From positions 1 to 5,780 of the forward strand of contig JAHEGF010000215.1 of assembly GCA_024645155.1 (NCBI GenBank): a DNA stretch of 5,780 nt, read 5' to 3'. The notes beneath the pieces are model-generated. The model saw only the letters and a list, made by a program, of their open reading frames with translations. It was not told the origin of the DNA and ran no database searches. Position numbers and translations under genes: made by a program. The DNA comes from Phyllobacteriaceae bacterium (lineage in GTDB: Bacteria > Pseudomonadota > Alphaproteobacteria > Rhizobiales > Rhizobiaceae). Shown here piece after piece: positions 5,736-5,780 of this stretch (position 1 is the stretch's first letter; each line of letters begins with the position of its first letter).

Positions 5736-5780
5736 ATGTTTCAGTCGACATGGAACCCGGCGATGGCACCTGTCACCCGC
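5732..5780 (+). CDS. Start of a coupled downstream gene (3' end missing)
   Basis: An ATG at 5732 overlaps the methyltransferase stop as ATGA, with GGGGA (5721-5725) six bases upstream. Only 16 codons are visible (MNVSVDMEPGDGTCHP), too few to identify the product. The overlap and ribosome site make a real start likely, and the spacing predicts co-expression with the methyltransferase. A later start, for example the ATG at 5750, remains possible. Confidence 0.5.
   Translation, partial: MNVSVDMEPGDGTCHP

Overview
The window reads as a chromosomal segment of an alphaproteobacterium, most likely of the Hyphomicrobiales (Rhizobiales). The main support is ribosomal protein S4 at 3984-4601, whose N-terminal half (NIWGRPKSPVNRREYGPG and the following basic stretch) is of the rhizobial type. 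The tight linkage of a TrmJ-like RNA methyltransferase and glutamate racemase, and the moderately high GC of the genes (about 60 percent in spots counted by hand), agree with this. The genus cannot be named from the sequence alone.

Left part (1-2508, + strand): the 3' portion of an epoxide hydrolase-like alpha/beta hydrolase, cut by the window edge. A 70-base gap follows, then a TrmJ-type SPOUT methyltransferase and murI, which overlap by ATGA and are probably one transcription unit. Facing them on the - strand is msrB (2492-2989), an exported methionine-R-sulfoxide reductase whose 3' end overlaps the end of murI by 17 bases.

Middle (2990-3983): about 1 kb with no recognisable gene. Its GC (about 51 percent over 3061-3780 by hand count) is below that of the flanking genes. 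It holds several hairpins. The best are a 13-pair stem with a GCAA loop at 3646-3675 and a terminator-like hairpin at 3817-3837, which together suggest a possible small structured RNA on the + strand. Between that hairpin and rpsD lies a leader of about 145 bases with at least three further stem-loops, a possible regulatory leader of rpsD.

Right part (3984-5780, + strand): rpsD with its own strong terminator, then a class I SAM-dependent methyltransferase with an N-terminal two-CxxC (probably zinc-binding) segment. A further reading frame is coupled to it by an ATGA overlap and runs off the window. This pair may begin a new operon, possibly for sugar or surface polysaccharide modification, but that is inference.

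Most of the window is housekeeping sequence (tRNA modification, peptidoglycan precursor synthesis, protein repair, ribosome). I see no mobile element, CRISPR array, tRNA or rRNA. The most novel material is the non-coding middle and the leader of rpsD.
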